DNA of 64,000 nt from positions 248,001-312,000 of the forward strand of contig NZ_UIDD01000004.1 in assembly GCF_900497695.1 (NCBI RefSeq). The letters run 5' to 3'. The position numbers were made by a program, and so were the translations under genes. Under the pieces are notes generated by a model. That model was not told the DNA's origin and ran no database searches. It saw nothing but the letters and a program-made list of their open reading frames with translations. Shown here one piece after another: positions 27,016 through 36,123 of this stretch. Position 1 is the stretch's first letter; every line of letters starts with the position of its first letter. This DNA comes from Pseudomonas wadenswilerensis (GTDB taxonomy: Bacteria; Pseudomonadota; Gammaproteobacteria; Pseudomonadales; Pseudomonadaceae).

Positions 27016-27216
27016 CTAGGGCGCCTGGTCCTTGAGTTCTTTCTCGATTTTTTCCAGTTCCTGGGCGAAGGCTTGGTCAAGCACGCTTGCTCGCTTGCGC
27101 CATGGCTTGCGCTCCGGATCGGGTTGCGCGGCGTAAGTGGTGACTTCACCACCATAGACTTCCTTGTAACGTTGCTCCTGGCGCTCTAGTTCTGCGCGCA
27201 GTTCATCTTTGGTCAC
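27016..27216 (-). CDS. 66-residue basic/acidic coiled protein, function unknown
   Basis: The product starts at GTG as MTKDELRAELERQEQRYKEV and continues with YGGEVTTYAAQPDPERKPWRKRASVLDQAFAQELEKIEKELKDQAP. It is charged and helical with no membrane span. The GTG at 27216 is preceded by AGGTAG and begins the charged helical region; longer in-frame starts add unrelated hydrophobic residues. It resembles small conserved Pseudomonas proteins without known function. Confidence 0.6.
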   Translation of the reverse strand: MTKDELRAELERQEQRYKEVYGGEVTTYAAQPDPERKPWRKRASVLDQAFAQELEKIEKELKDQAP

Positions 27217-27761
27217 AGTACTACCTGTAGTGTGGATATAAACCCTGGCGTTTACGCGGGCAAACAGCGCGGGGCGCAATATGCACACGGCTACGCTGCC
27301 AGAGCGGCATAACTGTCGCAGCAACAGTAGGTTCTGGTTGTGCAAGCGAATGTGAACAACGGGCTATTCACGTTAATGGCACTTGCAGCGGTCCGCTTCT
27401 GTCTGCCTGGGCAGAGGCGGTTGGATCCGCAGCAACCCTACTTGGGGCAGGGTTACGAAGTTTTATTATAGCAAGCAGATAGTCTGACAGTAGCACTCTC
27501 TATTGTAGATAGGACCAAACAAGCGCCAGTTTTGTTACCAAGTTATGAAAGTCGTCAGACGGCCGAGATTGGCATTGGCACCGGAGGCAATAGAAAAGTT
27601 TTCGGCTTGCAGCCCCGCGTTGTACGGAGGAAGGAAAAACGGCCTCGCTTCGTGGGCAAGGCCGTGCCTGGGACTTCTACGGTGGGTACCTGACCAGTCT
27701 CTCCAAGAAGCCACGTTGTGGCGGTAGAAAGGTATAAGCAATTGTGGGTAGCGGTCAATTG
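27217..27761. other. 545-bp region without a recognised gene before the pcaR operator
   Basis: No convincing reading frame is visible on either strand. A hairpin with arms ACGGCCT (27639-27645) and AGGCCGT (27659-27665) follows several GGA words (27585-27635) but has no U-tract. A GCAATTG...CAATTGC inverted repeat lies at 27738-27762, just before the PcaR sites. The stretch may hold an untranslated leader or a small RNA, but I cannot support either. Confidence 0.3.
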
Positions 27762-27792
27762 CGATTATCGGTCGATGGTTCGATAATCGCAC
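27762..27792. promoter_or_regulatory. paired PcaR operator in front of pcaR
   Basis: GTTCGATAATCGCAC at 27778-27792 equals the published PcaR box as I recall it. A reverse-oriented core CGATTATCG lies at 27762-27770, with centres 19 bp apart. It is 26 bp upstream of the pcaR start, which supports autoregulation. Confidence 0.82.
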
Positions 27793-27818
27793 CAGTGACC
27801 GTTTTTCCGAGGTTAGCC

Positions 27819-28694
27819 ATGACAGAAGAAACAACGCCCAAAGGGCCAGGGTTGAACGATAACGTGCGTAGCTCGTTTGCGTCCCTGGCGCCGCCCATCG
27901 TCGCCTCGCCGGCCAAACGCATCCAGGCCTTTACCGGTGACCCCGATTTCATGACCTCGCTGGCCCGCGGCCTTGCGGTGGTGCAGGCATTCCAGGAGCG
28001 CAAGCGTCACCTGACCATCGCCCAGATCAGCCACCGCACAGAGATTCCCCGGGCGGCGGTGCGGCGTTGCCTGCATACCCTGATCAAGCTGGGCTATGCC
28101 ACCACCGACGGGCGCACTTACTCGTTACTGCCCAAGGTGTTGACCCTGGGCCACGCCTATCTGTCGTCGACCCCCCTGGCGGTGTCGGCGCAGCCTTATC
28201 TGGACCGGATGAGCGATCAACTGCACGAGGCCTGCAATATGGCTACCCTGGAAGGCGATGACATTCTTTACATCGCCCGTTCGGCCACCGTGCAGCGTCT
28301 GATTTCGGTCGACCTCTCGGTCGGCGGGCGCCTGCCGGCCTATTGCACCTCCATGGGCCGTATCCTATTGGCGGCGCTGGACGACGCGACCTTGCACGAA
28401 TACCTCGAGCATGCCGACCTGCAGGCCAAGACCAGTCGCACCATTCACGACCCGGTGGCTTTGCTCGAGTGCCTGCAGCTGGTTCGCCAGCAGGGCTGGT
28501 GCGTGGTCGATCAGGAGCTCGAGCAAGGTTTGCGCTCGATCGCCGTGCCGGTCTATGACGCCTCTGGCCAGGTCCTGGCGGCGCTCAACGTCAGCACCCA
28601 TGCCGGCCGGGTCAGCCGCACCGAGCTTGAGCAGCGCTTCCTGCCGATCATGCTCGCCGCCAGCCGCGACCTCAGCGCGCAACTGTTCGCCTGA
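27819..28694 (+). CDS. pcaR: IclR-family regulator of the beta-ketoadipate (pca) genes
   Basis: The 291-residue protein has a divergent first 30 residues and then the PcaR-typical APPIVASPAKRIQAFTGDPDF. Its winged helix-turn-helix (LTIAQISHRTEIPRAAVRRCLHTLIKLGY) precedes an IclR effector domain (AYLSSTPLAVSAQPYLDRMS ... VPVYDASGQVLAALNVSTHAGRVSRTELE). PcaR binds beta-ketoadipate and activates pca genes. The ATG at 27819 was chosen because it follows CCGAGGTTAGCC and lies just after the operator; an in-frame ATG 75 bp earlier would put the operator inside the gene. Four PcaR-like operators are visible in the window. Confidence 0.95.
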   Translation: MTEETTPKGPGLNDNVRSSFASLAPPIVASPAKRIQAFTGDPDFMTSLARGLAVVQAFQERKRHLTIAQISHRTEIPRAAVRRCLHTLIKLGYATTDGRTYSLLPKVLTLGHAYLSSTPLAVSAQPYLDRMSDQLHEACNMATLEGDDILYIARSATVQRLISVDLSVGGRLPAYCTSMGRILLAALDDATLHEYLEHADLQAKTSRTIHDPVALLECLQLVRQQGWCVVDQELEQGLRSIAVPVYDASGQVLAALNVSTHAGRVSRTELEQRFLPIMLAASRDLSAQLFA

Positions 28695-28702
28695 ACGTTC
28701 CT

Positions 28703-28736
28703 GTTCGATAAACGCACAGAGATGCGTTTATCGAAT
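28703..28736. promoter_or_regulatory. paired PcaR operator upstream of pcaK
   Basis: GTTCGATAAACGCAC (28703-28717) and ATGCGTTTATCGAAT (28722-28736) are near-perfect inverted copies of the PcaR box with centres 19 bp apart. It lies 8 bp after the pcaR stop and 235 bp before pcaK, so it is the likely pcaK control site. The dyad could also form a hairpin in the transcript. Confidence 0.78.
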
Positions 28737-28824
28737 TGCGCCGCGCCCGCCTGCTTATTAATGTCCCTCGCAGCGGTCAACCTGCCTTGACCGCCCATAA
28801 TAATGAGCGAGAGGCAAACGCCCC

Positions 28825-28887
28825 ATGACCGACTTCCTGTCCCCGCACGGCTTGCACCTGTCCTACGCTGGACTGCGCGGCAGCTGA
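28825..28887 (+). CDS. possible 20-residue leader peptide upstream of pcaK
   Basis: A short frame ATG...TGA encodes MTDFLSPHGLHLSYAGLRGS. GAGAGG stands 8-13 bp before the ATG. It lies between the PcaR operator and pcaK, 84 bp before the pcaK start. Short upstream frames can tune translation or attenuate transcription, but nothing else supports this one, and it may be a chance frame. Confidence 0.25.
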   Translation: MTDFLSPHGLHLSYAGLRGS

Positions 28888-28971
28888 TCCAGCTTTCCGA
28901 ACCTGTTCCTGTTCGCCTGTGCCGTTCATGCGCGCACCCGCACACTCGCGCGCTTCTTCTGGATAAAAATA

Positions 28972-30318
28972 ATGAATAGTCCTCAAGCTGCTGTCGGAAA
29001 CTGCCTTGATGTGCAGTCCTTTATCAATAGCCAACCGCTGTCGCGCTACCAATGGCGGGTGGTAATCCTGTGCTTCCTGATTGTCTTCCTCGACGGCCTC
29101 GATACCGCCGCCATGGGCTTTATCGCCCCGGCCCTGTCCCAGGAATGGGGCATTGACCGGGCCAGCCTGGGGCCGGTGATGAGTGCCGCCTTGATCGGCA
29201 TGGTCTTCGGTGCGCTGGGTTCCGGGCCGCTGGCCGACCGTTTCGGGCGCAAGGTGGTACTGGTGGGGGCGGTTGTGCTGTTCGGCGCCTTCAGCCTGGC
29301 GTCTGCCTACAGCACCAACGTCGACCAGTTGCTGGTGCTGCGCTTTCTGACCGGGCTGGGCCTGGGCGCGGGCATGCCCAATGCCACCACGCTGCTGTCC
29401 GAATACACCCCGGAGCGGCACAAGTCGCTGTTGGTGACCAGCATGTTCTGCGGCTTCAACCTGGGCATGGCCGGTGGCGGCTTCATTTCCGCCAAGCTGA
29501 TCCCGGCGTTCGGCTGGCACAGCCTGTTGCTGATCGGCGGTCTGCTGCCGTTGGTGCTGGCAGTGGTGCTGGTGTTCTGGCTGCCGGAGTCGGCGCGCTA
29601 CCTGGTGGTACGCAACCGTGGCACCGATAAGGTGCGCAAGACCCTTGCCCCGATCGAGCCGGCCATTGTCGGCCAGGCGTCGAGCTTCAGCGTGCCGGAG
29701 CAAAAGACGGTCAAAGCCCGCAACGTGTTTGCGGTGATCTTCTCCGGTACCTACAGCGTCGGCACCCTACTGCTGTGGCTGACGTATTTCATGGGCCTGG
29801 TGATTGTCTACCTGCTGACCAGCTGGCTGCCAACGCTGATGCGTGACAGTGGCGCGAGCATGGAACAGGCCGCCTTTATCGGCGCGTTGTTCCAGTTTGG
29901 GGGTGTGCTCAGCGCCGTGGCAGTGGGTTGGGCCATGGACCGTTACAACCCGCACAAGGTCATTGGTGTCTTTTACCTGCTGGCAGGGGTATTTGCCTAC
30001 GCAGTAGGGCAGAGCCTGGGCAACATCACCGTGCTGGCAACCCTGGTGCTGGTTGCCGGTATGTGCGTCAACGGTGCGCAATCGGCGATGCCGTCACTGG
30101 CGGCGCGTTTCTACCCGACCCAGGGCCGCGCCACCGGTGTGTCGTGGATGCTCGGCATCGGCCGCTTCGGCGCGATCCTCGGGGCCTGGATGGGCGCGAC
30201 CCTGCTGGGCCTGGGCTGGAATTTCGAGCAGGTGCTGACCGCGCTGGTGATCCCGGCGGCCCTCGCCACTACCGCGGTGATCATCAAGGGCATGGTCAGT
30301 CACGCGGATGCGACCTGA
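28972..30318 (+). CDS. pcaK: 4-hydroxybenzoate/protocatechuate transporter (MFS, AAHS family)
   Basis: The 448-residue protein has twelve hydrophobic spans and the aromatic acid:H+ symporter hallmarks DGLDTAAMGF in TM1 and GPLADRFGRKVV between TM2 and TM3. PcaK brings 4-hydroxybenzoate and protocatechuate into the cell with protons and also serves as a chemoreceptor in P. putida. It is placed between pcaR and pcaI and preceded by a paired PcaR operator. The substrate follows from family and context. Confidence 0.93.
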   Translation: MNSPQAAVGNCLDVQSFINSQPLSRYQWRVVILCFLIVFLDGLDTAAMGFIAPALSQEWGIDRASLGPVMSAALIGMVFGALGSGPLADRFGRKVVLVGAVVLFGAFSLASAYSTNVDQLLVLRFLTGLGLGAGMPNATTLLSEYTPERHKSLLVTSMFCGFNLGMAGGGFISAKLIPAFGWHSLLLIGGLLPLVLAVVLVFWLPESARYLVVRNRGTDKVRKTLAPIEPAIVGQASSFSVPEQKTVKARNVFAVIFSGTYSVGTLLLWLTYFMGLVIVYLLTSWLPTLMRDSGASMEQAAFIGALFQFGGVLSAVAVGWAMDRYNPHKVIGVFYLLAGVFAYAVGQSLGNITVLATLVLVAGMCVNGAQSAMPSLAARFYPTQGRATGVSWMLGIGRFGAILGAWMGATLLGLGWNFEQVLTALVIPAALATTAVIIKGMVSHADAT

Positions 30319-30329
30319 TATCGGCAGCC

Positions 30330-30416
30330 TGTGGGAGCTGGCCTTGCCGGCGATGGTATCGACGCTATGCCTGGCTTTGCGCGGTGCCCGCATCGCTGGC
30401 AAGGCCAGCTCCCACA
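30330..30416. repeat. inverted REP pair between pcaK and pcaI
   Basis: TGTGGGAGCTGGCCTTGCCG followed by GCGATGG and, 34 bp later, its near-exact inverse ending AAGGCCAGCTCCCACA form a pair that can fold into a long hairpin after pcaK. In both units the half next to CT reads GCCAG, one mismatch from the GCCGG of the occupied IS110 sites. Confidence 0.85.
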
Positions 30417-30441
30417 AGGGTTCTTAGCAAGACAACAATCG

Positions 30442-30475
30442 GTTCGATAATCGAACAATTAGTCGATTATCGGAT
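30442..30475. promoter_or_regulatory. paired PcaR operator upstream of pcaIJF
   Basis: GTTCGATAATCGAAC (30442-30456) is followed by an inverted core CGATTATCG (30464-30472), again with 19 bp between centres. It lies 98 bp before the pcaI start and right after the REP pair, giving pcaIJF its own PcaR-dependent promoter. Confidence 0.82.
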
Positions 30476-30572
30476 TGAACCGCCCCCAAGCCCCCCTTAA
30501 TCTGAACCCATACCCGGCGCCGCCCAAGGCGCCTTGAAACCGACCCCGACTCAGCATATCCAGGAGTCTGCA

Positions 30573-31430
30573 ATGGCTGAAATCCTCTCGCTCCACGACG
30601 CCGTGAAGCAGTTCGTCAACGACGGCGACAGCGTCGCCCTCGAAGGCTTCACCCACTTGATTCCGACTGCCGCCGGGCATGAAATCATTCGTCAGGGCAA
30701 GAAAGATCTGACCCTGGTACGCATGACCCCTGACCTGATCTACGATCAGCTGATCGGCGCCGGTTGCGCCCGCAAGCTGATCTTCTCCTGGGGCGGCAAC
30801 CCGGGTGTCGGTTCCCTGCATCGTCTGCGCGACGCCGTTGAAAAACAGTGGCCGCACGCGATCGAAATCGAGGAACACAGCCACGCCGACCTGGCCAACG
30901 CCTACGTCGCCGGTGCCTCGGGCCTTCCGTTCGCAGTACTGCGGGCTTACGCCGGTTCCGACCTGCCCAAGGTCAACCCGCTGATCAAGAGCGTTACCTG
31001 CCCATTCACCGGCGAAGTCCTCGCCGCCGTGCCATCGGTACGCCCGGACGTTACCGTGATCCACGCGCAAAAGGCCGACCGCAAAGGCAACGTGCTGCTC
31101 TGGGGCATCCTTGGCGTGCAGAAGGAAGCGGCCCTGGCGGCCAAGCGCTGCATCGTTACGGTCGAGGAGATCGTCGACGACCTCAAGGCACCGATGAATG
31201 CCTGCGTGCTGCCGACCTGGGCGCTGTCTGCGGTGTGCCTGGTACCCGGTGGTGCGCATCCGTCCTACGCCCATGGTTACTACGAGCGCGACAACCGCTT
31301 CTACCAGGCCTGGGACCCGATTGCCCGCAGCCGCGAAAGCTTCACGGCGTGGATCGACCAGTACATTCGCGGCACCGCCGACTTCACTGAATTCAAGGCA
31401 AAACTGGCCAGCGCGGAGGTTGCACAATGA
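30573..31430 (+). CDS. pcaI: 3-oxoadipate CoA-transferase, alpha subunit
   Basis: The 285-residue subunit begins MAEILSLHDAVKQFVNDGDS and contains GFTHLIPTAAGHEI, the CoA-binding glycine-rich SWGGNPGVGSLHRL and DVTVIHAQKADRKGNV. With PcaJ it moves CoA from succinyl-CoA to 3-oxoadipate. CAGGAG precedes the ATG at 30573, so an in-frame ATG 39 bp upstream was rejected. It overlaps pcaJ by 4 bp (ATGA), which fits equal production of the two subunits. Confidence 0.95.
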   Translation: MAEILSLHDAVKQFVNDGDSVALEGFTHLIPTAAGHEIIRQGKKDLTLVRMTPDLIYDQLIGAGCARKLIFSWGGNPGVGSLHRLRDAVEKQWPHAIEIEEHSHADLANAYVAGASGLPFAVLRAYAGSDLPKVNPLIKSVTCPFTGEVLAAVPSVRPDVTVIHAQKADRKGNVLLWGILGVQKEAALAAKRCIVTVEEIVDDLKAPMNACVLPTWALSAVCLVPGGAHPSYAHGYYERDNRFYQAWDPIARSRESFTAWIDQYIRGTADFTEFKAKLASAEVAQ

Positions 31431-32206
31431 GCTACTCCACCAATGAAATGATGACCGTTGCCGCAGCCCGTCGCTTGCGCAATGGCGCAGTCTGTTTCGT
31501 CGGCATCGGTCTGCCGTCCAAGGCCGCCAACCTGGCGCGCCTGACCTCGTCGCCGGATGTGGTGCTGATCTACGAGTCCGGCCCGATCGGTGCCAAGCCG
31601 AGCGTGCTGCCGTTGTCGATTGGTGACGGCGAGCTGGCTGAAACGGCCGACACCGTGGTGCCGACCGGCGAGATCTTCCGCTACTGGCTGCAGGGCGGGC
31701 GCATCGACGTGGGTTTCCTTGGCGCCGCCCAGGTCGACCGCTTCGGCAACATCAACACCACTGTGGTCGGTGATTATCACCAGCCGAAAGTGCGCCTGCC
31801 GGGTGCCGGTGGCGCGCCGGAGATCGCCGGTTCCGCCAAGCAGGTACTGATCATCCTCAAGCAGTCGAACCGCGCCTTTGTCGACAAGCTCGACTTCATC
31901 ACTTCGGTCGGCCACGGCGAAGGCGGCGATTCGCGCAAACGCCTGGGCCTGCCAGGCGAAGGTCCGGTGGGGATCATCACCGACCTGTGCATCATGGAGC
32001 CGGAAGCCGGCACCCATGAGTTTGTCGTGACCTCGATCCACCCGGGCGTGACCCGCGAGCAGATCGCCGACGCCACCGGCTGGGCCATCCGTTTTGCCGA
32101 CGACGTGCAAACCACCGTCGCGCCGAGCGAAGTCGAGCTCAATGCCTTGCGTGACCTCGAAGCGCGCACCGCCGCCGCCCACGGCCAAGCGCCAGGAGAA
32201 GCCTGA
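31427..32206 (+). CDS. pcaJ: 3-oxoadipate CoA-transferase, beta subunit
   Basis: The 259-residue subunit starts [20 protein letters not shown] and holds the catalytic Glu in [12 protein letters not shown], the class I CoA-transferase active site, plus [10 protein letters not shown] and [14 protein letters not shown]. It overlaps both neighbours: the ATGA with pcaI and TGATG with pcaF. The three genes convert 3-oxoadipate to succinyl-CoA and acetyl-CoA. Confidence 0.95.
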   Translation: MSYSTNEMMTVAAARRLRNGAVCFVGIGLPSKAANLARLTSSPDVVLIYESGPIGAKPSVLPLSIGDGELAETADTVVPTGEIFRYWLQGGRIDVGFLGAAQVDRFGNINTTVVGDYHQPKVRLPGAGGAPEIAGSAKQVLIILKQSNRAFVDKLDFITSVGHGEGGDSRKRLGLPGEGPVGIITDLCIMEPEAGTHEFVVTSIHPGVTREQIADATGWAIRFADDVQTTVAPSEVELNALRDLEARTAAAHGQAPGEA

Positions 32207-33408
32207 TGCGTGACGTCTTTATCTGCGATGCCATTCGCACCCCCATTGGCCGCTTCGGTGGCGCCCTGGCCGGCGTGCGCGCCGACGACCTGGCGGCGGT
32301 GCCGCTCAAGGCGCTGATCGAGCGCAACCCGCAGGTACAGTGGGAGCAACTCGACGAAGTGTTCCTCGGCTGCGCCAACCAGGCCGGTGAAGACAACCGC
32401 AACGTCGCGCGCATGGCGCTGTTGTTGGCGGGCTTGCCGCAAAGCGTGCCGGGAGTGACCCTCAACCGCCTTTGCGCCTCGGGTATGGATGCGGTGGGCA
32501 CGGCCTTTCGCGCCATCGCCAGCGGTGAAATGGAGCTGGCGATTGCCGGTGGCGTCGAGTCGATGTCCCGTGCGCCGTTCGTCATGGGCAAGGCTGACAA
32601 CGCCTATTCGCGCAACATGAAGCTGGAAGACACCACCATCGGCTGGCGCTTCATCAACCCGCTGATGAAGGCTCAGTACGGGGTCGATGCGATGCCGCAG
32701 ACCGCCGACAACGTCGCCGATGACTACCAGGTATCACGTGCCGATCAGGACGCCTTCGCCCTGCGCAGCCAGCAGCGCACGGCCGCCGCCCAGGCTGCGG
32801 GCTTCTTCGCCGAAGAGATCGTGCCGGTACGCATCGCCCATAAAAAGGGCGAAACCGTGGTCGAGCACGACGAGCACCCGCGCGCCGACACCACCCTTGA
32901 AGCCCTGGCCCGGCTCAAGCCGGTCAACGGCCCGGACAAGACCGTCACCGCCGGCAATGCCTCGGGCGTCAATGACGGCGCCGCGGCGTTGATCCTGGCC
33001 TCGGCCGAAGCCGTGAAGAAACATGGCCTGACCCCGCGGGCGCGGGTGCTGGGCATGGCCAGTGCCGGCGTTGCGCCACGGGTCATGGGCATCGGCCCGG
33101 TACCGGCCGTGCGCAAGCTGACCGAGCGCCTGGGCGTGGCGGTGGCCGATTTCGATGTCATCGAACTCAACGAAGCCTTTGCCAGCCAGGGCCTGGCCGT
33201 GCTGCGCGAACTCGGCCTGGCCGACGATGCACCGCAGGTAAACCCCAACGGTGGCGCCATTGCCCTCGGTCATCCGCTGGGCATGAGCGGCGCGCGTTTG
33301 ATCCTCACCGCCTTGCACCAACTGGAGAAATCCGGCGGGCGCAAAGGCCTGGCGACCATGTGTGTCGGCGTCGGCCAGGGCCTGGCCCTGGCCATCGAGC
33401 GGGTGTAA
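32206..33408 (+). CDS. pcaF: 3-oxoadipyl-CoA thiolase
   Basis: The 400-residue thiolase begins [20 protein letters not shown]. The nucleophilic Cys is in [14 protein letters not shown] (about residue 90), and the C-terminal active-site motifs are [19 protein letters not shown] and [15 protein letters not shown]. It splits 3-oxoadipyl-CoA with CoA into succinyl-CoA and acetyl-CoA, the last step of the pathway. The start overlaps the pcaJ stop. A weak GC-rich inverted repeat follows the stop, without a T run. Confidence 0.95.
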   Translation: MRDVFICDAIRTPIGRFGGALAGVRADDLAAVPLKALIERNPQVQWEQLDEVFLGCANQAGEDNRNVARMALLLAGLPQSVPGVTLNRLCASGMDAVGTAFRAIASGEMELAIAGGVESMSRAPFVMGKADNAYSRNMKLEDTTIGWRFINPLMKAQYGVDAMPQTADNVADDYQVSRADQDAFALRSQQRTAAAQAAGFFAEEIVPVRIAHKKGETVVEHDEHPRADTTLEALARLKPVNGPDKTVTAGNASGVNDGAAALILASAEAVKKHGLTPRARVLGMASAGVAPRVMGIGPVPAVRKLTERLGVAVADFDVIELNEAFASQGLAVLRELGLADDAPQVNPNGGAIALGHPLGMSGARLILTALHQLEKSGGRKGLATMCVGVGQGLALAIERV

Positions 33409-33527
33409 AGCAATGATCCCGAGCCGCCGGCCTCCACGCAAGGTTGGCGGCCTGGGGTGATTGTTCTGTGGATCGTGGATGTTACTGGGTGTATCTAGAC
33501 TCTCTGTAGTTCCAAGAGAAAGTAGCC

Positions 33528-34907
33528 ATGACTTCAGCCTATTTGAAGCAACGACCGGGCAATCAGCTGTTCGATGCCTATTTCACCGCGCAGGGGATGC
33601 GCGAGATCTTCAGCGACCGTGGCCGGGTGCAGGGCATGCTTGATTTCGAAGCAGCCCTGGCCCGTGCCGAAGCGGCCACCGGGGTTATCCCCCAGGTGGC
33701 GGTGGCAGCGATCGAAACCGCCTGCCATGCCGAGCGCTATGACTTTGCCGCGCTGGCCGAAGCCATTGCGGTGGCCGGTAACTCGGCGATCCCGCTGGTC
33801 AAGGCGCTGGGCAAGGTGATTGCCAGTGGCGTCCCGGAGGCCGAGCGTTATGTGCACCTGGGCGCCACCAGCCAGGATGCCATGGACACCGGCCTGGTGT
33901 TGCAACTGCGGGCGGCGCTGGCATTGATCGAAACGGATCTGGCGCGGCTGACGGATGCCCTGGCCCGCCAGGCCCAGACCTACGCAGAGACCCCCTTGGC
34001 CGGTCGCACCTGGCTGCAACATGCCACGCCAGTCACCTTGGGCATGAAGATCGCCGGCTGGCTCGGCGCCTTGAACCGCCACCGCGAGCGCCTGCAGGAA
34101 CTCAAGCCGCGCCTGCTGACCCTGCAGTTTGGCGGCGCTTCCGGCACCCTGGCGGCGCTGGGCGACAAGGCCTTGCCGGTGGCTGAGGCCTTGGCCGCAG
34201 AGCTGAAACTCACACTGCCTGAACAACCCTGGCACACCCAGCGCGACCGCCTGGTGGAGTTTGCTTCGGTGCTTGGCATGATCGCCGGCAGCCTCGGTAA
34301 GCTCGGCCGTGACGTCAGCCTGCTGATGCAGACCGAAGCGGCCGAGGTATTCGAACCCTCGGCGCCCGGCAAAGGCGGGTCCTCGACCATGCCGCACAAG
34401 CGCAATCCGGTCGGCGCCGCGGTGTTGATCGGCGCTGCCACCCGGGTGCCGGGTCTGCTGGCCACGCTGTTTGCCGCCATGCCCCAGGAGCACGAGCGCA
34501 GCCTCGGCCTGTGGCATGCCGAATGGGAAACCCTGCCGGAAATCTGCTGCCTGGTGTCCGGTGCACTGCGCCAGGCACAGATCATCGCCGACGGCCTGGA
34601 AGTGGACGCCGAGCGCATGCGTCGTAACCTCGACCTGACCCAGGGCCTGGTCCTGGCCGAAGCGGTCAGTATCGTTCTGGCCCAACGCCTGGGTCGTGAC
34701 CACGCCCACCATTTGCTGGAAACCTGCTGCAAGCGTGCAGTGGCCGAGCAGCGCCACCTGCGCGCCGTGCTTGGTGACGACCCGCAAGTCAGCGCCGAAC
34801 TTTCGCCAGACGAACTTGATCGTCTGCTCGACCCAGCCCACTACCTCGGCCAGGCCCGTGCCTGGGTCGAGCGGGCGCTGGCTGAACATCACCGCGTCAA
34901 TGCCTGA
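33528..34907 (+). CDS. pcaB: 3-carboxy-cis,cis-muconate cycloisomerase
   Basis: The 459-residue enzyme belongs to the fumarase/aspartase superfamily, with the signature GKGGSSTMPHKRNPVGAAV and the helices HLGATSQDAMDTGLV and GRTWLQHATPVTLG. It converts 3-carboxy-cis,cis-muconate to 4-carboxymuconolactone. It starts 119 bp after pcaF following AAGAGAAAG. No PcaR box was seen in that gap, so it may be read through from pcaIJF or use an unrecognised promoter. pcaT, present in some relatives, is absent. Confidence 0.94.
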   Translation: MTSAYLKQRPGNQLFDAYFTAQGMREIFSDRGRVQGMLDFEAALARAEAATGVIPQVAVAAIETACHAERYDFAALAEAIAVAGNSAIPLVKALGKVIASGVPEAERYVHLGATSQDAMDTGLVLQLRAALALIETDLARLTDALARQAQTYAETPLAGRTWLQHATPVTLGMKIAGWLGALNRHRERLQELKPRLLTLQFGGASGTLAALGDKALPVAEALAAELKLTLPEQPWHTQRDRLVEFASVLGMIAGSLGKLGRDVSLLMQTEAAEVFEPSAPGKGGSSTMPHKRNPVGAAVLIGAATRVPGLLATLFAAMPQEHERSLGLWHAEWETLPEICCLVSGALRQAQIIADGLEVDAERMRRNLDLTQGLVLAEAVSIVLAQRLGRDHAHHLLETCCKRAVAEQRHLRAVLGDDPQVSAELSPDELDRLLDPAHYLGQARAWVERALAEHHRVNA

Positions 34908-34918
34908 AGGAGGCTGCA

Positions 34919-35716
34919 GTGGCACAGGTACAACTCGCCGATGGCGTACTCAATTATCAACTCGAAGGCCCGGAACACCTGCCGGTGCTGGTGCTGTCCA
35001 ACTCCCTGGGCACCGACCTGCACATGTGGGACACCCAGGTACCGGCCCTGACCGCGCATTTTCGCGTGCTGCGCTACGACACCCGCGGCCATGGCGGCTC
35101 GCTGGTCACCGCAGGGCCGTACAGCATCGAGCAACTGGGGCAGGATGTGCTGGCCCTGCTCGATGCCTTGCACATCGAACAGGCGCATTTCTGCGGCCTG
35201 TCCATGGGCGGGCTGATCGGCCAGTGGCTGGGGATCAATGCCGGTCACCGGCTCAAGCGCCTGGTCGTGTGCAACACCGCGGCCAAGATCGGCGCGCCGG
35301 ACACCTGGAACCCGCGTATCGAGATGGTCCTGCGTGATAAACAGGCGGCAATGGTCGGCCTGCGTGATGCGTCGATCGAGCGTTGGTTTACCCCGGCCTA
35401 TGCCGCGGGCAACCCCGAGCAGGCCAAGCGTATTACCGACATGCTCGCCGCCACCTCGCCTGAAGGTTATGCGGCTAACTGCGGGGCAGTGCGCGATGCC
35501 GACTTCCGTGAGCAGTTGGGCGAGATCAAGGTGCCGCTGCTGGTGATCTCCGGCACCCATGACGCGGTCACGCCGCCGTCGGGCGGGCGCTTCATCCAGG
35601 AGAACGTGGCGGGCGCCGAGTATGCCGAGTTCCACGCTGCGCACCTGTCCAACGTTGAAGTCGGTGCGCCGTTCAGCCGCCGGGTGATCGATTTTCTGCT
35701 GGCCCGTGAGGAATGA
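34919..35716 (+). CDS. pcaD: 3-oxoadipate enol-lactone hydrolase
   Basis: The 265-residue alpha/beta hydrolase starts at GTG. The nucleophile elbow GLSMGG has Ser95, SGTHDAVTPP supplies Asp and AAHLSNVE the His. It opens 3-oxoadipate enol-lactone to 3-oxoadipate. It follows pcaB by 11 bp with AAGGAGG before the GTG. In some bacteria PcaD is fused to PcaC; here the two are separate genes 2 bp apart. Confidence 0.94.
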   Translation: MAQVQLADGVLNYQLEGPEHLPVLVLSNSLGTDLHMWDTQVPALTAHFRVLRYDTRGHGGSLVTAGPYSIEQLGQDVLALLDALHIEQAHFCGLSMGGLIGQWLGINAGHRLKRLVVCNTAAKIGAPDTWNPRIEMVLRDKQAAMVGLRDASIERWFTPAYAAGNPEQAKRITDMLAATSPEGYAANCGAVRDADFREQLGEIKVPLLVISGTHDAVTPPSGGRFIQENVAGAEYAEFHAAHLSNVEVGAPFSRRVIDFLLAREE

Positions 35717-35718
35717 CC

Positions 35719-36111
35719 ATGGACGAGAAACAACGTTATGAAGCCGGCATGCAGGTGCGCCGCGCGGTGCTGGGCGATGCCCATGTCGAGCGCAGCCTGG
35801 ACAACCTGACCGAGTTCAACGGCGAGTTCCAGGAAATGATCACCCGCCACGCCTGGGGTGACATCTGGACCCGCCCGGGCCTGCCCCGGCATACCCGCAG
35901 CCTGATCACCATCGCCATGCTGATCGGCATGAACCGCAACGAGGAGCTGAAACTGCACCTGCGCGCGGCGGCCAACAATGGCGTGACCCGTGAAGAGATC
36001 AAGGAAGTGCTGATGCAGAGCGCGATCTACTGCGGGATCCCGGCGGCCAATGCCACCTTCCACCTGGCCGAGTCGGTGTGGGATGAGTTGGGGGTTGAGT
36101 CGCGGGGCTGA
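35719..36111 (+). CDS. pcaC: 4-carboxymuconolactone decarboxylase
   Basis: The 130-residue protein begins MDEKQRYEAGMQVRRAVLGD and is the full-length CMD-family enzyme that decarboxylates 4-carboxymuconolactone to the enol-lactone. Motifs HAWGDIWTRPGLPRHTRSLI and IYCGIPAANATFHLAE are typical. An ATG two codons earlier overlaps the pcaD stop; the one at 35719 has GAGGAA at the better distance and matches family starts. It is the last gene of the pca cluster here. Confidence 0.95.
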   Translation: MDEKQRYEAGMQVRRAVLGDAHVERSLDNLTEFNGEFQEMITRHAWGDIWTRPGLPRHTRSLITIAMLIGMNRNEELKLHLRAAANNGVTREEIKEVLMQSAIYCGIPAANATFHLAESVWDELGVESRG

Positions 36112-36123
36112 CCTTCAGGGCCT

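Noticed and set aside
27639..27665. Hairpin considered as a terminator
   Set aside because: The 7-bp stem is followed by GCCTGGG and no T run, and no gene ends nearby on either strand.
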